Assembly: GCA_001643675.2 (NCBI GenBank)
Contig: LSRY02000015.1
Coordinates: 1,132,001 to 1,196,000, forward strand
Reading direction: 5' to 3'
DNA from: Monocercomonoides exilis
Taxonomy: Eukaryota; Preaxostyla; Oxymonadida; Polymastigidae
DNA: 64,000 nt
This document shows, piece by piece, positions 60,859-64,000 of this stretch. Both the position numbers and the translations under genes were made by a program. The notes beneath the pieces are model-generated. The model was given only the letters and a program-made list of their open reading frames with translations. It ran no database searches and was not told the origin of the DNA. Numbering within the stretch: the first letter of the stretch is position 1; the number at the start of each line of letters is the position of its first letter.

Positions 60859-62975
60859 CATTGAAAAAAACAAATTGAATGAAGAGTGCATACTGATAGA
60901 GCCGACAAGCTTTAGCAATCCAGACACAAGGTCTTTCAAGAAAATCTTCCGTTCATTCAGATTGAGTTCTTGAACAACATCAAATTTGGTCAAAAACACA
61001 TTCAGTGCCTATGAAATATGAGTGTGTGTAGTCAAATTGATGGGAATAGAAAGAAAGAAACAAATAGTTTGAAATTTTCAAAGAGTTTTAAAAAAAAAGG
61101 AGAAAGAAATAGGAAAAAACGTAAAGAAAGGAAAAGAAAAGAATAAATCAAATATATCCATAAAAATATTCCTAATAATAAAAACACACATAAGAATCCT
61201 GTTCGATCCACTCCACGAAATTTGCAGTAGACGTGAAGCAGAATATCGCATAGACTACAAGACAGGCACTGATGATCAGCGTGAGCACAAGATAAAGCGA
61301 CAGGCAAGCTCTTCTTTTGACTCTTTTCCTCTCATTTATCGCTTCGATCCACTCAGCCTGTAGCACAATAGATTCACGTCTCTTCCTCTGGCTCCATTGA
61401 GAATCTTGTTCTCCGCCCAAGTTGCTGCTGGAAGAGAAGATGTTGTTTTCATTGGAATTACTGTTATTATCACTATGATTATTATTACTATTACTATTAC
61501 TATTATTCGCTTTCTCTCTTTTCTTTCTCTCAATCCTCTGCTCCTCTGCCACACGGCGCCGCTGAATTTCTTCCCGCTCTTCATCTGCTGAAAGGCTCTG
61601 ATTTGGCTGAAGGGACGCAATCACCCCAATGATTGAGGTTAAAGTGATGAATACTCCAAATACACCTGCAGCTGTGATAAGCTTGATGATGATGTGAACA
61701 AGGGAAAAAGTGAATTGAAAGTTGAATTCAGAAGAGGAAAAAAAATGATAAGAATGAAAAATTAAGTGAAATAAAGCAAGATGTGAAAATTACATAAGTC
61801 AATGAAGTGAAAGTAAATTATGTGACAGTAATCATATTTGGAAATTGCAAATTTGTTTAATAAAATATGTGAAAAGATATTATATTCATACTGTATCAAC
61901 ATGAATTCCATTCTTTTATTTAATTGTGATAGATCCATTCAAAAGTTGATATTTATGTTTGCACAGAATCAGTTCATTGATAAATAACATGAAAAAAATT
62001 AGAAAGAAATTTCATTAATGAAATCATCCAATGGCACACCATCCAATCTTTCAAGATAAATGAAAAAGCTGCGACAAAAGCACCGACAGCAAGTAATATG
62101 ATGCAGATGAATGTTAAAGAAAATTTTTCGGCTTTAAATTGCCCATGTATTTGAACTAAAATAGAAATCATTTGAAACAAAAAAAAAATAATTACCGTTA
62201 TTTGCAAATTATAAATGTAGATGTTTAAAGTCAAAAATATATTGCAAGCATACATGATAGAATCAACAGCATGACAGAAACGATAAATGAAACAACAAGT
62301 AATATCGGAAAAACAAGCAGCATTTGCATTAAATTTTTGTGAATCTGTTTTCAGCACGAATAATCAGATAAAATCATGTTAGTGGGAGAAAAAGTGATTC
62401 TTCACACTGATTCAATGCAATAAACACTTTGAACGGAACAATCTATTGTTATGCTTTTTTGAAGTGCTTCCAACCCAGTGGAAATGCCAATCACTAAAAG
62501 AAAAATGCTTAAATTGATAAAATTTTATGCATCATACCTGCATATAAGATTCCAGACGATACAAAAGCAGCAACTGCAACAATTGGGGTGAGAAACAGCA
62601 CGAACACAAGGAAGAATTGTGAGATAATGATTACAACATTATTTCTTCGCTTTGGGTTGCAAAAGCAAACGGCCAACAAAGAAAATACGGCTGTGAAAAA
62701 AAGCAATAGGCTCATCTTTTGTAAACCAGTTTTTTATAATGATTTGATTTTTTAAAATGAAAATAGTAATAAACAAACCCCCATGAAAATCCATACAAAA
62801 GACAAAGAAGATAAAAACTTAATCGACATGCCCATGATGGCGCATGCAAGGGATAATAAAATAAATCCCAGCACTCCAAACCAGCATCGCGTAGCAAGCG
62901 AATCTCGCTTGGTACACATAAAGAATTATTTGCGAATCTTATAAGTATGGTAAACGATATGATCTTTCTGATCAT
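60274..62975 (-). CDS. Multipass membrane protein of unknown family, 8 exons (588 aa)
   Basis: Exons: 62975-62775, 62715-62538, 62493-62408, 62344-62254, 62155-62040, 61681-61190, 61008-60894, 60761-60274. All eight join in frame to 588 residues. Membrane segments include RLSFYLLCLLYGFSWGF with SLLLFFTAVFSLLAVCF, VVIIISQFFLVFVLFL, LMQMLLVFPILLVVSFIVSV, LTFICIILLAVGAFVAAFSF, VFGVFITLTSIIGVIAS, LSLYLVLTLIISACLVVYAI and LVVFLYVLFSVLPTLQML: at least seven in all. A short loop with two cysteines (DCSVQSVYC) is probably extracytoplasmic. Exon 6 has a charged linker with Asn/Ser repeats (REEIQRRRVAEEQRIERKK). The tail is poly-Ser and ends NGNVSVYSF. The 358 bp intron between exons 5 and 6 is long for this genome and could hide another exon. 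I cannot name a transporter or tetraspanin family from this. Confidence 0.72.
60793..60858. repeat. (GATA)n microsatellite in the last intron of the multipass gene
   Basis: About 16 perfect tandem GATA/TAGA units within intron 60893-60762. On the coding strand it reads (CTAT)n upstream of the acceptor AACGTTTAG. Confidence 0.95.
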
Positions 62976-63090
62976 TCACTCTCCAAAATAAAAATTTTTG
63001 GAGAACAAAATATTAAATTCTTCTTTTTCGCTCGATACAAAAGGATAACATTGATTTAAACGCACTTCATTTATTTATGTATTTTTGTTA
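62976..63090. promoter_or_regulatory. Short divergent promoter region
   Basis: Only about 115 bp separate the ATG of the multipass gene (-) from the ATG of the partial gene at 63091 (+). A shared compact promoter is likely from the layout. No named motif is visible. Confidence 0.35.
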
Positions 63091-64000
63091 ATGCTTGAAA
63101 GCCAATTTTCATTTCCATTTAATTGCAAAATCGACGCTCAAAGCAAAATATCAATATGGAGACAGTTGAATCAACAGAGCAATAAATCACAATTTTCACC
63201 TCAAAATGTTCCTTGCACTTCTTCGCCATGTGTTGAAAAAACTGGCGAGAAGTGTTTGTTCGAAAGGCAAGAACTTCTGCTTGAAGAACTTGAGGAAGTG
63301 CCACTTGAACTTATTGAAGGATTAAGGGAACATAGTCTCGAGGATTTTCGAACGCTAATTCGTCTTTGGACTCCTTCTTTTTTCACGTACGATCAGTTGC
63401 TTCAGATTAAAGCTGTTGAATTTGAAGATGAACAATCAAAAGGAAAAACTTGGACAGCTGAACTTGAAGCAATGGTTAACTCAACATTCAACAAAACGCC
63501 AAAACAAAAAGCTAAAAAGATAAGTCCATTACTGTCTATGCCCGAATTAGCTTCACAGGATTATCATACGCGCCCTTCTCAAGCCCATATGTTTGTATCT
63601 CTTCTTACGGTTGAAGATTTGGAATGGCTTAAAAAAGAACTTGCGCCAAAGCAAAGTTGGAGAGAACTTGAAAGCACATATATTGAAGAAGAAGACATGT
63701 TTGAGGAAGATTCTTCAACTATCTTTAGAGATGTTATCAACAAAACCTCAGATGAATCATGGAAAAGAACTCTTTCATTAAATATTACAGAAGGTGACAA
63801 TAGAAGAAAAATTGACTCACAAAATTCAACAAAAATTATTCGAAAAAATGAAGGAAAATCAGATGATAAAAATTCAATAAGTATTAAGAAAGTTTCATCA
63901 GAAAAATCTTCTGTTGAAGAAACCAAAGAAGACCAAGACGCAAATAATGAACAAGACTTAGAAAATGAAACTGAAACGGACAATTCTGCAAATAAATCTT
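63091..64000 (+). CDS. Hypothetical acidic protein, 3' end beyond the window (partial)
   Basis: An open frame starts at ATG 63091 (MLESQFSFPFNCKIDAQSK) and stays open through the last base, giving 303 codons. I do not recognise the family. Residues about 50-200 look folded: LFERQELLLEELEEVPLELI, FRTLIRLWTPSFFTYDQLLQ, MFVSLLTVEDLEWLKKEL. From about residue 215 the sequence becomes charged and Ser/Lys/Glu-rich (TKEDQDANNEQDLENETETD), suggesting disorder. There is no signal peptide or membrane segment. No intron is needed in the visible part. The opposite strand has small open frames here that are shadows. Confidence 0.7.
   Translation, partial: MLESQFSFPFNCKIDAQSKISIWRQLNQQSNKSQFSPQNVPCTSSPCVEKTGEKCLFERQELLLEELEEVPLELIEGLREHSLEDFRTLIRLWTPSFFTYDQLLQIKAVEFEDEQSKGKTWTAELEAMVNSTFNKTPKQKAKKISPLLSMPELASQDYHTRPSQAHMFVSLLTVEDLEWLKKELAPKQSWRELESTYIEEEDMFEEDSSTIFRDVINKTSDESWKRTLSLNITEGDNRRKIDSQNSTKIIRKNEGKSDDKNSISIKKVSSEKSSVEETKEDQDANNEQDLENETETDNSANKS

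Noticed and set aside
1-64000. TAA/TAG read as glutamine (as reported for some oxymonads)
   Set aside because: Rpn10 ends TAG, pyruvate kinase, WAVE and the receptor end TAA, and Hsp90 and the protease end TGA, each at the expected C-terminus. Giant frames contain no internal TAA/TAG. Only the ARM-like gene has one.
1-64000. Trichomonad origin
   Set aside because: Giant repeat surface proteins also occur there, but trichomonad introns are rare and have a fixed ACTAACACACAG end, whereas introns here are frequent with varied acceptors.

Overview
This is a eukaryotic (protist) window. Protein-coding genes are split by short spliceosomal introns. I resolve 27, mostly 45-180 bp, with donors dominated by GTNTG and A/T-rich acceptors ending in AG. 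All three stop codons end genes, so the code is standard. Intergenic DNA is very AT-rich with many microsatellites. Two giant secreted/membrane proteins of the right-handed beta-helix (pectin-lyase-like) type, one with a degenerate kinase C-lobe, together with this intron style make an oxymonad flagellate (Preaxostyla, Monocercomonoides/Blattamonas-like) my best guess. That is inference; no marker gene in the window proves it.

Layout: (1) 107-1837 (-) Rpn10, the proteasomal ubiquitin receptor, 8 exons. (2) 2119-4424 (-) a hypothetical coiled-coil protein, first exon unresolved. (3) 4734-8360 (+) an ER-type Hsp90 with a signal peptide and a very long lysine/glutamate-rich C-terminal extension. 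(4) 8692-17360 (+) a 2,800-residue type I beta-helix membrane protein. (5) 17361-20137, a 2.8 kb gene desert with degenerate repeats. (6) 20138-21457 (-) an ARM/HEAT-like helical protein gene interrupted by an in-frame TAA. (7) 22042-23676 (+) pyruvate kinase. (8) 23939-25880 (+) a secreted trypsin/V8-fold serine protease, 6 exons. (9) 26074-27847 (+) a SCAR/WAVE homologue. (10) 28419-40775 (-) an intronless 4,118-residue beta-helix receptor with eight CG..PC modules and a C-lobe-only pseudokinase tail. (11) 41065-59312 (-) a 6,045-residue serine-rich protein with nuclear-type basic clusters. (12) 60274-62975 (-) a multipass membrane protein, 8 exons. (13) 63091-64000 (+) the 5' part of an unrecognised acidic protein gene that runs off the window.

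The genes are not an operon. Neighbours are unrelated housekeeping genes (proteasome, chaperone, glycolysis, actin nucleation) interleaved with lineage-specific surface genes. The most interesting items are the two giant beta-helix proteins. They share a conserved membrane-proximal domain but carry different cytoplasmic tails, one with a catalytically dead kinase remnant and one with a disordered acidic tail. Together they look like a modular surface adhesion/receptor family. Secondary items are the Hsp90 with a K/E tail and no KDEL, the WAVE protein lacking the acidic-tail tryptophan, and the 18 kb serine-rich gene.

All exon structures were read by eye from splice motifs, reading frame and family resemblance; none is supported here by transcript data.
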